Positions 38,810-50,179 of a DNA stretch of 64,000 nt are shown in pieces; within the stretch, counting starts at the first letter, position 1; every line of letters begins with the position of its first letter. The notes below the pieces were generated by a model, which saw only the letters and a list, made by a program, of their open reading frames with translations, did not search any database and was not told the origin of the DNA. The stretch is from Lycocorax pyrrhopterus obiensis (Eukaryota; Chordata; Aves; Passeriformes; Paradisaeidae). The stretch is from contig JACSVZ010000008.1 in the NCBI GenBank assembly GCA_014706295.1, forward strand, positions 2,801,376-2,865,375. The letters run 5' to 3'. Both the position numbers and the translations under genes were made by a program.

Positions 38810-41800
38810 TGGTTCCACGGGGTCTGCAGGGAACTGTCCCCCCAGCAACAGCACCCTTCAGATTTACTTAAAAGCATCATGGAGAAAGCAGACAGTCTGC
38901 AAATTCCAGCAAAGCCTGACCACAAGAAAAAGCAGCAGAAATCTCAGAAAGATACAATCTGCTTCTGAATTGGTTCATCACAGCAAATACCTTTTTCTCC
39001 TGTCAAGCAGTTTTTCACCACCAGACTGGAAGCCCAGTTGGTATTCACAGCATGATAGCCACATCACACTCTCCCCAAAAACGCTGGACTGAGTAATGTG
39101 GCAGAGGCAAAACAGGAATGTCTGCCCAGTGACAATTACTGGTAGAATTCCTCTTCCCACAACATGCCTTTTCCATGACCCTTTTCTGCCCAGATTGGTC
39201 AAGTGACCATGTTCAGGTTTTCCTTGCTAGTGCAGAACAATTTCAGGTGCAGCACAGCAAACAGCCTTATTTGCCCATATGGACTTCACTCCATCCCAGC
39301 ACAACCATCTCTAACTTATGGTCCTAGCCTAAGCCACCAACCCAGTTCGTTCTGCAGTCCAAGAGAGACATACACATAATTAGCATGGATGATTCACTTT
39401 GTCTCACACAGCACACTTACAATGGGATAGACTCGCCCTGGAGTTATTTCCTCCTCACCCAACAGTAATATTTCTCAACTTCCAACATGATAATTAGGGC
39501 CATAAAAACAATTTTAAGAGAACAAGGCATGTGCTAACAGAGTGTGTTGTGACAAGCAAATCAGGAAAGGAACATCAAATTCTTTCAACTTACATGTCAC
39601 TACCCAGAGCATTTTTTAAAAGAATCACTACAAAAGGCCCATTCGGATTACACTCTTCCAGGTGCTCTCACATTTAGTTGCATACCGTATCTCAAGTGTC
39701 ATTTATCAGTGAACAATAATCTCCCTTTCTCCTGTTTCACTTTCTCACTCCTGAGCATAACCTCTGAATGCAGCTTTCTGAAAGTAAAGAAATCCAAGCT
39801 GGTGAAGTCAGAGCAGGTTTCACACAACCCTTTTTCCCTCTGGAGTCTTGGTGGCCCACCAGTTGCATAAAACTTTGTAAAGCAAGTCTGGATCAGGTTA
39901 CAGAGTCTTGGTAGGGAGGCCAATTCCTGGACTGCTTACTAGCCAAGCAAAGTGTCTCATCCCTTGCACTATTGCTCAGACTCTCCTGCTCTCCACCATA
40001 CATTGCACAGAGCTTTGTGCTCTGCCTCCCATCTGCTCCTCAGCTGTGCACACTGGATGTGTATTGTGGGAACACACATTTATTCCGGCCCCTTAAGTGT
40101 ATAAGGGTGCAAGATACACCCACTCAGGCTCAGTTCCAGTTTTATCCTCCAAAATGTACAGGCAAGGAAATCACACTGCCCTTTGGCACCAGTTTTATGC
40201 CATTTGCAAACGATGAGCAGTATTCAGCCAACTGGCAGAACATGGCAACCTTTTCTGACATTAGTAATTCCAGTCCTGATACTGACATAGAGCCAGCTGA
40301 AAGGGGTGATGCCCTATTACTACATCTCATTCTACCAACAGATTTTAGATTATGATGTAGTTACTTCTCATTCCAATTTTCCAAATTTCCCATCAGGACT
40401 TTAACAAGAAATGTTAATATGATAGAAGATCATATACTGTGCATTAGGTTAGGTTTCTGACCAATTCTAAAATGTGAAACTTAAAATGAAAAGACCAATC
40501 CAAAAGCTCTCTTATTAAAAATGTGTGGATATATTGGCCTTGCAAAGGAATTCTTCTGCTCTTGCCTACACTGCATTTTTATAGCCCTCTTGTTCCCTTT
40601 TAAGCTAGTGATTTGTTTCAGAAGAAAACTGACTTTGAATCTGCCAGAAGACTCTGAAGCTTGGTTCTCCTGCCAGTTCTTTGAGGGAGGTATTCTCATG
40701 TTGACTTTGTCTTATGAAGTTTATCTTTGCCACCCTTCATTTTAAGACAGATTTTGAAGATGAAGGTGTAGATAAGGAAAAGTTGCAGTCATTGTGATGT
40801 CTAGAAATAAAGATGTCAAAATTCATCTTACTAGCAGTAAGAGTGAGAAGCTAGCATACCTTTTGATAGTCAACCCCTCCCACAAAAAGCTAGTGCCAGA
40901 GATATTTAAAAACAAAACAATATAAAAATAAACAAGCAAAGCCCTGCAACAGATTGATCTCATACATGAAGACCTACTAACTATTAAATTAGAACATATA
41001 CATTTTAAAAAATATTTCATTTCCAGAAGTATGCTTAAATATTTTTTCTACCAAATTGCGTGTGCAGTACCATTTCTAAGCAAGGGGAGAAGTGCAAGCG
41101 GCTTTCTGATACTGCAATACAGCCACATTATTTTGGGTAAGACAAAGGGCTTTGGTAATTCTCTAGCCAAATCTTGGGTTGGTTCCCCATTCCCTCATCC
41201 AGTTGCAATCCAATATTGCACCTTTTCTAAATGTTATGTTCTTAAAGTCTTTTGTAAAAACACCCATGAAGTGGACATAAGATCAGTGCTGAAAACCTTG
41301 AAACTCATTTGTTGACTTTCTCTTGCTTCTCACTTTTCTCACAGGGGATAATATCCCTCTTCCTGGCAATACTTTAATTTGTGCTCTAGCAGCCAATCAA
41401 AAGCATTATCTTTTGGACAGAAAATAATCTGTTAATCTTCTGCTGCACCATTGTCTCCTGCTCCTATGAAGAATTCCTCCAAGCTCATGGGGCTCCCATC
41501 ATCTCCTTTGTCCAAACTGTTGTCTCTGTCTCTTTACTAACATCCATTATTATGTCAGTGGGATGATAGTGTTTTTTAATCCATTTACCTTTGGAGTTAT
41601 CTTTTAGGCTGAAAACTTCTGAGCTTCACCTAGCATCCTACTTATGGCTATTCCAGGGGTATTTTGGATTTGCTGCCACTTTCACAAATTCAAACCACTG
41701 CCCACTGTCAGCTCCGTTGTTGAGTGACTACACCTTGGGAGACTGTCATTGTTCTGGTGAGGGTTAATTTTTTTATCTTCTCTGAGCATCTCACAGCTTT

Positions 41801-42154
41801 TTATCAAGTTCTCCTCATATGGCAGGACTGAATTTTCAGTCTTATATGAGGTCCAAAAGCTCCCAAGTTTCACCTTCCTTTTCATACTCATCACAAGAAA
41901 GCATTTCTCTCATTTTTCATTTTTAGAGTGTAGCTCCCCTTAAATGTCTGTACTATACTTTTATAATTACTGTCTCTGAGTCATCAGAAAACAGTAAAGA
42001 GAAAAATCAGCAACTGTGAAACACAAGGCTACTTCCAGCCATCTCCCTTCTTGCTGGCACACAACAATTACAGATAGAAGATGAAGCACAGTTTCCTGAA
42101 GGATTTAGATCTGGTGGGGCTTTTAACAGCTCTGTTTTTTCAGTTTCCAGAATG
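38810..42154. other. No gene recognised
   Basis: AT-rich unique sequence with background reading frames. The longest is 127 codons (39972-40355 plus) with no domain. Confidence 0.45.
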
Positions 42155-42159
42155 TTCTG

Positions 42160-43390
42160 TGTAGTGGTTTTGGTTTGAACTATCTATTACTTACTTATTT
42201 TCTTTCTGTGAGATAAGAATTAAGAGAAAAACAAAGCAGGCACAAACTTTAAACAGCTGTGATACAAAGAAAGAGTTTTATTACTAATAGAACTAAAAGT
42301 AAAAAAAGAAATAACAAGAAATTTAAAGCAAACCTCCCCCCTCCTCCAGCACTTCTCTCCTTCTACTCAACTCACACAAAGGATAACAGAACATGGGATT
42401 TCAGTCAGAGTTGCAGTTTTTGAAGTCTCTTTCTTATGCTTAAGGAAAAAAGGGTTTTCTCTTGCTTCACGTGGTTCTCAAACTGCCACCAACAGCAGAC
42501 TCGCCCGGAAAGAAACAATCTGCTGTGGTGTAAAACATCTCTCCCATGAAAAATCTCACAGTTTCTTCACACTGCCAAACACGGGCCATGACATGAGGTT
42601 ATTAATCTTTTTAAGGATGAGTTATTTTGGCCTGAACACAAAGGCTTTCTTCGTTACAAGTCTCTAAAAGCCTTTCACTGCTTTTATATAGCCTGGCGTA
42701 GGCACTCTTCACAATCTTCACGGGCCACACGTGAATTCTCCATCCCTGCATGTACTTTAAATGGATTAAAGAGACAAACAGTTTGTGATATTACAGTTTC
42801 TTACCACGGCATGCAAGAAGTATTTTTAAGCTACGCGCGAGAAACACGGCACTGCCCCTTTTCTCCCGCCGCCATCTTCAGCTCCATCTCACATGACTCA
42901 CTTTCTCTTTCTCTCTGACTCTGAAGCTGCCACGTTGCAGAGTGTTCTTGTTCAGGCTTTACGAGAGAAAGCTTTGCTCGCTTTGTGCTGCGTGGTGTCT
43001 TCTTCAGTTCGGCACGAAGTGTACTGGCTGCAGGCAGGAGGCTCCGCCAGCTCCCGCTGGCTCCGCGTGGCGAGGACAGGGACCCGCCGGTCCCAAGAAG
43101 CCGCGTCAATTAGGTTTAGCTGTAAGGCAGTCTATAGCTGGCTTTAGCTGCCTGCAGCTCTGGGATAGTTCCCCCGGAGTCCGTGCCGCGGTGTTGAGAA
43201 AAAAGGGAAGGAGCCAGGGGCCCCGGCCTGGCCCAGCGGGGCCCGGAGGTTCGGAGGCCCCCTCACCTTCCGGCAGATGAGCTGGAATGAAAGGGAAATT
43301 CCCGCCTTTCCGCGTGGTCTAAATAGGTAAACTGCGAGAAGTGTCATTAGTCTAAAAAACTGTCCATCAGCTCAGGGTCAACCCACTACA
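42160..43390 (-). mobile_element. Solo LTR, minus strand, 1.23 kb, ERVL-like
   Basis: The termini are inverted, TGTAGTGG at 42160 and CCACTACA ending at 43390. The element is flanked by a perfect 5-bp target duplication TTCTG (42155-42159 and 43391-43395), a length usual for ERVL-type and some ERV1-type elements. On the minus strand the order is a GC-rich U3, then a TATA box (CTATATAAAAGC near 42690), then about 400 bp of transcribed R. An AATAAA signal follows at about 42272-42277 and then U5. No internal retroviral sequence remains, so this is a recombined solo LTR. The open frames at 42831-43347 are read-through of the GC-rich promoter part. Confidence 0.92.
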
Positions 43391-43395
43391 TTCTG

Positions 43396-44399
43396 AAATG
43401 AAGACTGTCTATGACATTGAGGGTTTTTTCATTCAGCAGCTATTTGATCAGCACTGCATAGGTGCTATCTTACAGTGACTTCTACTGCATCCTGCAAGAG
43501 CCCTTCACAAGCCCAGCTCCCCAGTAAAGAGCCATCCATTGGCATTGTCCCTAGATGCTTTGAGACCTTGGCTTCCATTAAAATGCTTACAGAAAGGCTT
43601 AGTGACAGTTTGTGCATCTTCCAATGGTTTTGGAATATTAGAGATAACAGGAATAAGAGATTGTCATGAGTATTTATAATTAGCTGAAGCTCACAGCAAT
43701 GGGCATTTGCCCCATTTTAGCCATGACAGTAGTTACAGGGTTTGAACCAGAACTGAATCATGAGACAGGTTCCACATTTAATTTTCATTCCTGATTCATC
43801 TTGCACAGCGACTGTTGGGCGAGAGAGGAAGAAGAGGCCAGGAAAACTGCATGGCTTCCAGGTCTAGCTGCACCTGCTCCTCTCTGGGAGTAGGTTTAGC
43901 CCTATAAGCTAAAAATAAAAAAAAGGCCTCTAATGCTTCTCTGAAAACCAAGTCATGGACAAATGGCATTACATCAACTAAACACGTTGCAGGCATCACA
44001 GTCACATCATGACAGGGCTGTCTCTTTTCTTGGGAGCCTTGATATGAAGGGGTAGGGGTCTAGGGACCAAGGCTGCAATGCCCTTGCCCAGAGCAAGTGA
44101 TTCCTTCCTAGAAGCACTGGCATTTTATGTCTGCTGGCACCTGTGTGGTTTCATAAGCTGTAGGCTGCATGGGCTACAGCTGCTCTGTAGACAGAGACCC
44201 TCCAGCTCTGGCAACTTTCTTACAATTCAAGTAAAAATGTCCTAAAAGAAAATGTAAATCAAAATGTATTACTGGTGAAGTTAGGCTGGGATGTTCACCT
44301 ACATGCATTCAAACATATTGTGATCATAACCACCCCGAATAAGACCTGATGAGAAAGACTAGACAAAGTGTAAGTAGTACATGTTACTGAAAATGTAAG
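43396..44399. other. No gene recognised between two LTRs
   Basis: One kilobase of unique sequence separates the solo LTR from the nested block. Frames are under 70 codons. Confidence 0.5.
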
Positions 44400-45006
44400 G
44401 CTGGTGTCATGGTTTGATACTGGCCAAATGCCAGGCACCCATGAAAGCCACTCACTCACCCTCCCCTGCCACTGCTGGGCAGAGGAGAGAAAAAATTAAC
44501 GAAGGGTTCATGAATTGAGTTAAGGACCAGAAGAAAACACTCCAAGGGCAAAACAGGCTCAACTTAGAGGTACAAAATGAATTTATTACTAACAAAATCA
44601 GAAGAGGATAATGAGAAGTAAAATAAGCCCTTAAAAACACCTTTTTTCCCCCAATTCCCCCCTCCTTCCCACTGACAGCGCAGGGAGACAGGGCATGGGG
44701 GTTTGGTCAGTTCAGCACCCGAGGTTTTCTTCCACTGCTCAGGGAGAGGAGTCCTTCTCCTGCTGCACTGTGGGGTCCCTCCCATGGGAGACAGTTCTCC
44801 ACAAACTTCTCTGGCGTGGGTCCACTCTCACGAGCAGCAGTCCTCCCAAAACTGCTGCAGCGTGGGTCACTCTTCCACGGGGTGCAGTCCTCCAAGGAGA
44901 GGCTGCTCCAGCCTGGAAGCAGGGGCCCTCTCTCTCCACTGGGTCTCCCACTGGATCACAGCCTCCTCCAGGCATCCACCTGCTCCAGCATGGGCACCTC
45001 CCCCAC

Positions 45007-45196
45007 GGGCTGCGGGTGGATCTCTGCATCCCCCATGGATCCCCAGGGGCTGTGGGTGGATCTCTGCATCCCCCATGGATCCCCAGGGGCTGCGGGTGGA
45101 TCTCTGCATCCCCCATGGATCCCCAGGGGCTGTGGGTGGATCTCTGCATCCCTGTGGATCCCCATGGGCTGCGGGTGGATCTCTGCATCCCCCGTG
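45007..45196. repeat. Minisatellite, 40-bp unit, left half
   Basis: Units of about 40 bp start GGGCTGYGGGTGGATCTCTG and continue with CATCCCCCATGGATCCCCAG. They begin at 45007, 45047, 45087 and 45127, with a fifth partial unit near 45165 that is cut by the insertion of E1. Adjacent units are nearly identical, so the array expanded recently relative to the rest of the LTR. Confidence 0.93.
45191..45196. repeat. Target duplication of E1 (CCCGTG), left copy
   Basis: CCCGTG at 45191-45196 is repeated at 50571-50576, immediately outside both LTRs of E1. Six bases is the class II length. Confidence 0.9.
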
Positions 45197-45581
45197 TAAT
45201 ACTGTTTCTGCCTGGCTCCTCGGGGTTCCACATGCCCCCACAGATGCACAGGAAGTTTCAGTATTGTAGTCCGTAGCAAAGAGACAGGGAGGGTATTTGC
45301 TTGCATTCCCAGCAGGAGAATTTATAACATCCTTACTGTCAAAAGGTTCAGAGGCAAATACGAATACAATGGCTAGCTCAGGGTTTTTCCCAGGGACGGG
45401 GGGGGAAAGGCGGGATTAGGGAACGGGGACCAATGGGAGAGCCCCAGGGGAGTGACGAGGGGCCAAGGCCAACAGCCAACCAGGGAATTCAAACTGGAAT
45501 ACATTAACTTAACAGAACCATGCACCCTGGGAAGAACCTTTTGGTCGCTTTAACATAAAGGTATATTCATCGGCTACCACA
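45197..45581 (-). repeat. E1 3' LTR
   Basis: Matches 50180-50570 in the same orientation. Read on the minus strand it starts TGTGGTAGCC, carries a CCCATTGGTCCC (CCAAT) motif and a TTATAAATT box, and ends CAGTATTA. It lies directly against duplication CCCGTG on one side and the polypurine tract on the other. Confidence 0.93.
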
Positions 45582-45594
45582 ATTCCTCCTTTCT
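45582..45594 (-). other. Polypurine tract of E1
   Basis: The minus strand reads AGAAAGGAGGAAT immediately upstream of the 3' LTR start (TGTGG). This is the position and composition of the retroviral plus-strand primer. Confidence 0.85.
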
Positions 45595-45869
45595 GTATTA
45601 AACAAAGAGGCTTCCCCCAGGGATCCCAACACCCAATATCCCAAATAACCATACACAAAACAACAAAAATGGTCAGAAGCACCCAAAGCCCAATGTCCAA
45701 ACAAACCAAATATACATAAAACAGCAATAGCAATCAGAAACACCCTCAACCCAGTGTCCCAACAAGTCCTTAAATCTTTCAGAGGATTTTCTCTCTGGAT
45801 GCTGGAATGGATACAGGCGGTGGTGAAGTTGAAGCAGCACAGTTTTCTCTGGGCTGCGGCACAGTCCAA
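45595..45869 (-). pseudogene. Short hydrophobic frame near E1 3' end, possible env remnant
   Basis: A roughly 100-codon frame (45567-45869) runs on the minus strand up to and slightly into the 3' LTR. It has a cysteine-rich start with an NFT glycosylation-type sequon. A long hydrophobic stretch rich in L, I, V, F and C follows around residues 42-60. The position just before the polypurine tract is where the end of a retroviral envelope gene lies, and a membrane span would fit a transmembrane-subunit end. No fusion peptide, heptad region or CX6CC motif is present. The call is a suggestion only, and a chance frame is the alternative. Confidence 0.25.
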
Positions 45870-45889
45870 GCATTCACTGCTGGTGGTAC

Positions 45890-46994
45890 TGATGCCATAA
45901 TGATTTTTATCTTTTCTTTTATATCCCTATTATACCTTTTTACAACTTCTGTATTCTTAGTGCTTTAGCTTACATTCTTGGACTTGTTTGTCAAACTAGA
46001 AGACTAAACATTTTAGAAGCTTCATAGTTAGGGAGCAGTGTGCTCCAGACCCCAAGGTCCTCTCCAGAACACATTTTGTAAACTGAGATAGAACCATCCA
46101 GGGGAAGGTTCCTTGGGGAGGGGGGCTCACTCAAGCCTCTCATTGAGAAATTTATGATAGATATGCTAATTAGTAAGGCCTATAATGTGATACCAGATCT
46201 TTTGTGTTGCGGTGATTCAGCCCACTGGCAGGCCTGAGGGCATCCAGGGGGTTGATTTCCCCGCCCACGACAGTGGCTCTGAGGGCGGCACCGAGATTTA
46301 AGGACTCGTCCCCCTGGGTGTCACCCTTGGAAGCATCTCCTCCCACCATTCTAGTAAGCTCCTTGTTTCTTAGTTCTCGATTGGTTAGGTTGCTTTTGCA
46401 TATTCATGTACTTCATTGCTTAGTTAATTATGTTCTGGAAAGTTCATCTCAGTTGTAAACCCCATTGGCCTGTTCGTGTGAGTTCCTCCCCCTGTTATTC
46501 CCCATTGGTTTCTTGTCATCCCTCATCAATTCTCCATTGGTTCTTCCCTTGGATCCACCCCTGATTTTCCCCAGTTTAAAAGCTGTTGCCAGACCCCTCC
46601 TCGGGGCTCTTCCCGTTGCTTCTCCCCCCGTGTCAATAAAGCGCATACTGTTGCTTCTCTCCTCCTTTGCCTCCGTTGGTTGCATAGCAACAACTAGACT
46701 GCAGCCTGCTCCTTAGAGAGCTAAGGGCAGAAGGCTCTTTAGAGAGCCAACTCCAGCTTGCTTTGCACCAAGTGGTTTCCCTGTCCGGGACACTGCAGCA
46801 AGTCGTCTGCCAGGCCTCCAGGCGGCCAGTGGTCAGCGCGACACTTTTGGGGGTGGGCATTGCGGGGTGCATGGAGGTGCATTCGACCTGGACATAGTGC
46901 ACCTAAGAATCCTTAAAATAAATACCAAGGTAAAATCCCTTTTTCCTTTCTGACCGTGTTTGACTCTTGATTTTAAGACCAGGAAAAGGCATCA
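45890..46994 (+). mobile_element. A: ERV1-like solo LTR inside E1, itself interrupted
   Basis: The termini are a perfect 7-bp inverted repeat (TGATGCC at 45890, GGCATCA ending at 46994). The element is flanked by the 4-bp duplication GTAC (45886-45889 and 46995-46998), typical of ERV1/gamma-type integration. Its two halves, 45890-46204 and 46844-46994, align closely with LTR B (52452-52900), which proves they were once continuous. The AATAAA signal (46917-46922) lies in the right half. Orientation is opposite to E1. The insertion into the 3' part of E1 postdates E1. Confidence 0.93.
46205..46843 (+). mobile_element. S: class II solo LTR nested inside LTR A
   Basis: It starts TGTTGCGGTG and ends CAGCGCGACA. 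A perfect 6-bp duplication CTTTTG flanks it (46199-46204 and 46844-46849). The uninterrupted LTR B reads CTTCTGGGGGTG at the corresponding point, which confirms the empty site. The layout is textbook: several reverse CCAAT boxes (ATTGG near 46466, 46504 and 46534), a TTTAAAAG box near 46573, AATAAA at 46635-46640, then U5. No internal sequence remains. It is the innermost and therefore the youngest layer of its branch of the nest. Confidence 0.95.
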
Positions 46995-47408
46995 GTACCA
47001 GGAGCATCCAGAGGACAGCAGGGTGATAGGTGTTGGGTGCTGGACATCATCCTGGTGAATGTGGGCACAGGCTCTGGCATTTGCTTCTGCTGGGGTTTCA
47101 ACCAAAGTTAAAATTTTGCAAATTCAAATGCGGGAGGGCCCTTTCCCTTCCCCCCCTCTCTTACTTCAAGGTCTGGGGAAAGGGGAATGGTATAACAGTA
47201 GCAGGGGTGTGGGAACCTGTGGCTAGGGAATGGATAACAGATAGTAAATAAAGAGAGGAGTGCAAGTTAACAGAAAGCATCTTAATACGAATATTGGGGA
47301 GTGTGGTTGTGGGAAAGGCAAAGCAGAGGGGTGGTAAATAGGGAGCATTAACTGTTTGGAAAACAACTGAAGGGTTATGATTTGGGGAAACACCACAGGT
47401 GTTTTGAC

Positions 47409-49886
47409 TTACCAGTTTGAAGCTTTGTCTGCAGTTCTGGTTCTGGACAATGTGTCTGTTTCTATGGTGGAGACCGGTGCTGCTTTGCATAGTCTTCGCT
47501 TCCAGGCAATGGTGGTGTCATCTTTTAACTGCGCTCTGTTTATCTTAGTTGGTGGTGTGTCTGCAGTAGCGATGTTTGCCGGGATGGTGAAGGGTTTGTT
47601 TTTCTTTGGCAGCTTCCAGGTGTCATCTGTGGCTTTTGGTTTCTTTTCTGCTTGCTCTGGCTGCCTTTTTGCCTGCTTTATCTTCACCTGTAAGCTGCTT
47701 GGATTCACTTCTTTTTTCACAATGTTTTCGCAGCTTTCTGGAAACGTTTGGGGTTTTGCAGCTTCACTCTTGCTGTCTTCCCCCTTTTTCTGCTTTTCAT
47801 GCAGCACGGGGGCAGGGGATGCGGGCAAGGCCGAGGCTGAGGTGAAAGGCAGCAGGTGGGCGGAGTTTTCGTAGCTGGAGGCCCAGAGCGGCGGCAGCCG
47901 TGAGTTGGCAGCCCCAGGGCATTTACGAAGCCGCGGTGGAGCTGGCAGGGGCTGGGCGCAGCACAGCCGAGCTGCGACAGTAAAGGAGTGGCCAGGGCGG
48001 GCCGGTGCAGCCGGGGCAGAGCGTTTTCGCAGGAGCTGCTTCCAGCCCGCTGCCACAGTGGAGGAAGCCAATTCCACTAGGTTAACAACAAGAATGAACT
48101 GTCTCTTTAAGTCCCGCACCACGTGGCCAGCTGGGGCGAGCTGCAGCAAGCGGCCGCGCGGGGTCCAGTCTCGGGCCGGCCGCATGGCTGGTTTGGGTGT
48201 GCCTCTGTTTCAGCGGGGAGGGCAGGCAGGCATGAACTGGCGGGGGGTTGTGGGCGGGCATGGCCGCAGTGGCAACAGTGAAGAAAAAGAGCAGCTGGGC
48301 TTGCGGGGGGGTAGAGCACGACGATATCGGGTTTTTCCAGCACGTGGCAGAGCTGTTGCCGCTTCTCTGGGCTCTGCCTGAAAGGTGTTAGATCTCTTGT
48401 GTCTCTTTTGTCTTGGGGCTGTGTAAAGCACCTCAGGGAGTTTCTGAATGCTGCTTTTTTGGCTCGGAGCTTTTTGGGGCTTATTTTGAAGCTCCTGCAA
48501 GGCTCCTGAGGAAGGTCCGGCTTGGGGGCTGCAGCCGCTGCTGCTGGGTCTTAGCTCCAGGGCGTTGTCGGGCGGCAGGTCCGGCATGTCCCCCTGAGCT
48601 CGGCTCTCGCGCTGCTCTGGGGTTTCAGCTCGGGGCTCGCTCAGCCGCAGCTGGAACTCGCTGGGGTTGTGAGGCTGGGGTGGTTCCGCTGGCTCCTCAG
48701 GGGGCTCACTGCCCCCCTGCTCGAGGCTTGGGCTGGGGCTGCTGGGGCTTGAAGCCGGCTCAGCCGGGGTGCACAGCCGATGCCTAAGGGCAAGCTGAGC
48801 TCGGCGGGAGCAGTTGGCTCAGCACAGGGCTTGGAGCGGGCGGGTGCGCACGCTTTGTGATTTTTTTCGACAAAGCAGGTGAGAGTGCTGCGGGCTTCTA
48901 GTGGCCCTCGCAGCGCCTCGGACTCCAGCTCGTGCACTTGCAGGCTTACTGTGGCAGGGCAGCAAAGGGAAGGGAGGCAGGGCAGTGCACTCGGACGTAC
49001 CGCTGTCCCCGAGCACCCTGGAGCCTTTCCGGCTGCCACTCTTGATCTCAGCCGCATGGGGACGCGAGGTGGGTTGGTTTTCACGGGCAGGGCTGCTGTC
49101 AGGGAGGACGGGGGTACAGAAGGGAGAGGCAGTGTCTGTGGCTGGCAGGGGATCCCCAACGGAGGAAGAGGGACCCAACACAACACCTATCGACGCGTGG
49201 GAGGGGCTCAGGACAGAGGGGCCACGCACGGTAACGTGAGTGGGTGGGGGACGGGGAGCGCGTGCGGGCGAAAAGCCCACCACTCTCGCCACGTGGTCTC
49301 TGCCATGTTGAGGAGTGGAGGCAGGAGAATCGAAAACAAAGGGAGCAGCTGGTATCTCAGGTTGGACCATGCTGCTATTGCAATTTTGGGGCAAATTTGA
49401 AGTAGGGAAAACCGGGTTTCCAGGTACCGAATTAGGTACAGGGAAGGGGTTTGAGGTAGAACTTGGGGTAGCCTGGCCGTCGCTACTCCAGGCAGGGAAC
49501 AAAGGAGACAGAGACAAAGCAGGCTGACGATAGCAAGCGTGTGCACTTGTGCAGGGTCTTTCTCTCAGTCTCCTTTGAGTTAGGGCAGAGGGAACAGGAA
49601 TACAGGGGTAGGGAGGCGGTAAAGGATTTTTTAAACTGGGGTTAACATTTTTAAGCCGTTTCACAAAACTATTAATAGCTTTTGCTAGCTTATAAAGCGA
49701 ATATTCTTTTCCTGACAAAAACAACCATCGTACAAAGCATTTTAAATACTCAACTAACCACTGCTTAAATAACCACTGAACAAAATGTTTTAAACCTTCC
49801 CTGGAATAACGAAAATTTTCCCAAACAAGGACTTTTAGAACTGGGAGAGAGACTTCCCATAGGAGAAAAGAGAATTCTGCCCCCAT
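47409..49886 (-). pseudogene. gag: gag-like frame of E1, interrupted by two TGA codons
   Basis: A single reading frame runs 826 codons from an ATG at 49886 to a TAA at 47409-47411. It is broken only by TGA at 48819-48821 and 48210-48212, far fewer stops than chance predicts. The chosen start gives Met-Gly with Ser at position 6, the N-myristoylation pattern of retroviral matrix proteins, and follows a leader of about 270 nt after the primer site. Residues 1-80 are W/L/F/K-rich, as in a matrix domain. A PPPY late-domain motif lies at residues 90-93. The remaining protein is Pro/Ser/Arg-rich. I see no capsid major homology region and no CCHC zinc knuckle, so capsid and nucleocapsid seem absent or unrecognisable. 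The usual product would assemble virions at the plasma membrane. This copy is not intact. Confidence 0.6.
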
Positions 49887-50158
49887 CTCCCTCTCTTCCC
49901 AACCCTCGCGATAAAAGGAAGTTAACAGAAAGGGGTACAAAAGTGACCCATATTATCTTAGAGGGTCAAATAAAAGTCTTGAGGGTGGTCTACTGACTTA
50001 GACCAGTCTTCTCTTTCTCTAGAAGATTGTTGGTCTTTGCCGCCAAGCCCCTGATAGAACTCAGGAGATTTCTTTGGGGTAATGGCTGATAGAGAGGCGA
50101 CTTTTTATTCCAGCGACGAAGCTGTGCTGGAGATGCTTTTCGTGGACAGTCCAAGGCT

Positions 50159-50177
50159 GCCCCACACTCAGGTGCCA
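50159..50177 (-). other. Primer-binding site of E1, tRNA-Lys type (degenerate)
   Basis: The minus strand reads TGGCACCTGAGTGTGGGGC two bases after the 5' LTR. It resembles the complement of the 3' end of tRNA-Lys1,2 (TGGCGCCCAACGTGGGGC), with four substitutions and one inserted base. Lys primers are common in class II (beta-like) retroviruses, which agrees with the 6-bp duplication. Confidence 0.65.
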
Positions 50178-50179
50178 TT

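Noticed and set aside
44695..45276. Long plus and minus frames (up to 193 codons) with repeated GCGWISASPMDPQ-like units
   Set aside because: They are translations of the 40-bp minisatellite and LTR body in several frames. 40 is not a multiple of 3, so all frames look repetitive. There is no gene context.
45195..45581. Initial reading of the E1 LTR as ending in CA with a 4-bp CCCG duplication
   Set aside because: Shifting the boundary by two bases gives a perfect 6-bp duplication CCCGTG. It also agrees with the solo LTR at 4721-5073, so the TA-ending version was kept.
47377..49400. Plus-strand frames of 112 to 173 codons opposite the gag-like frame
   Set aside because: They are shadow frames of the GC-rich minus-strand gag-like sequence.
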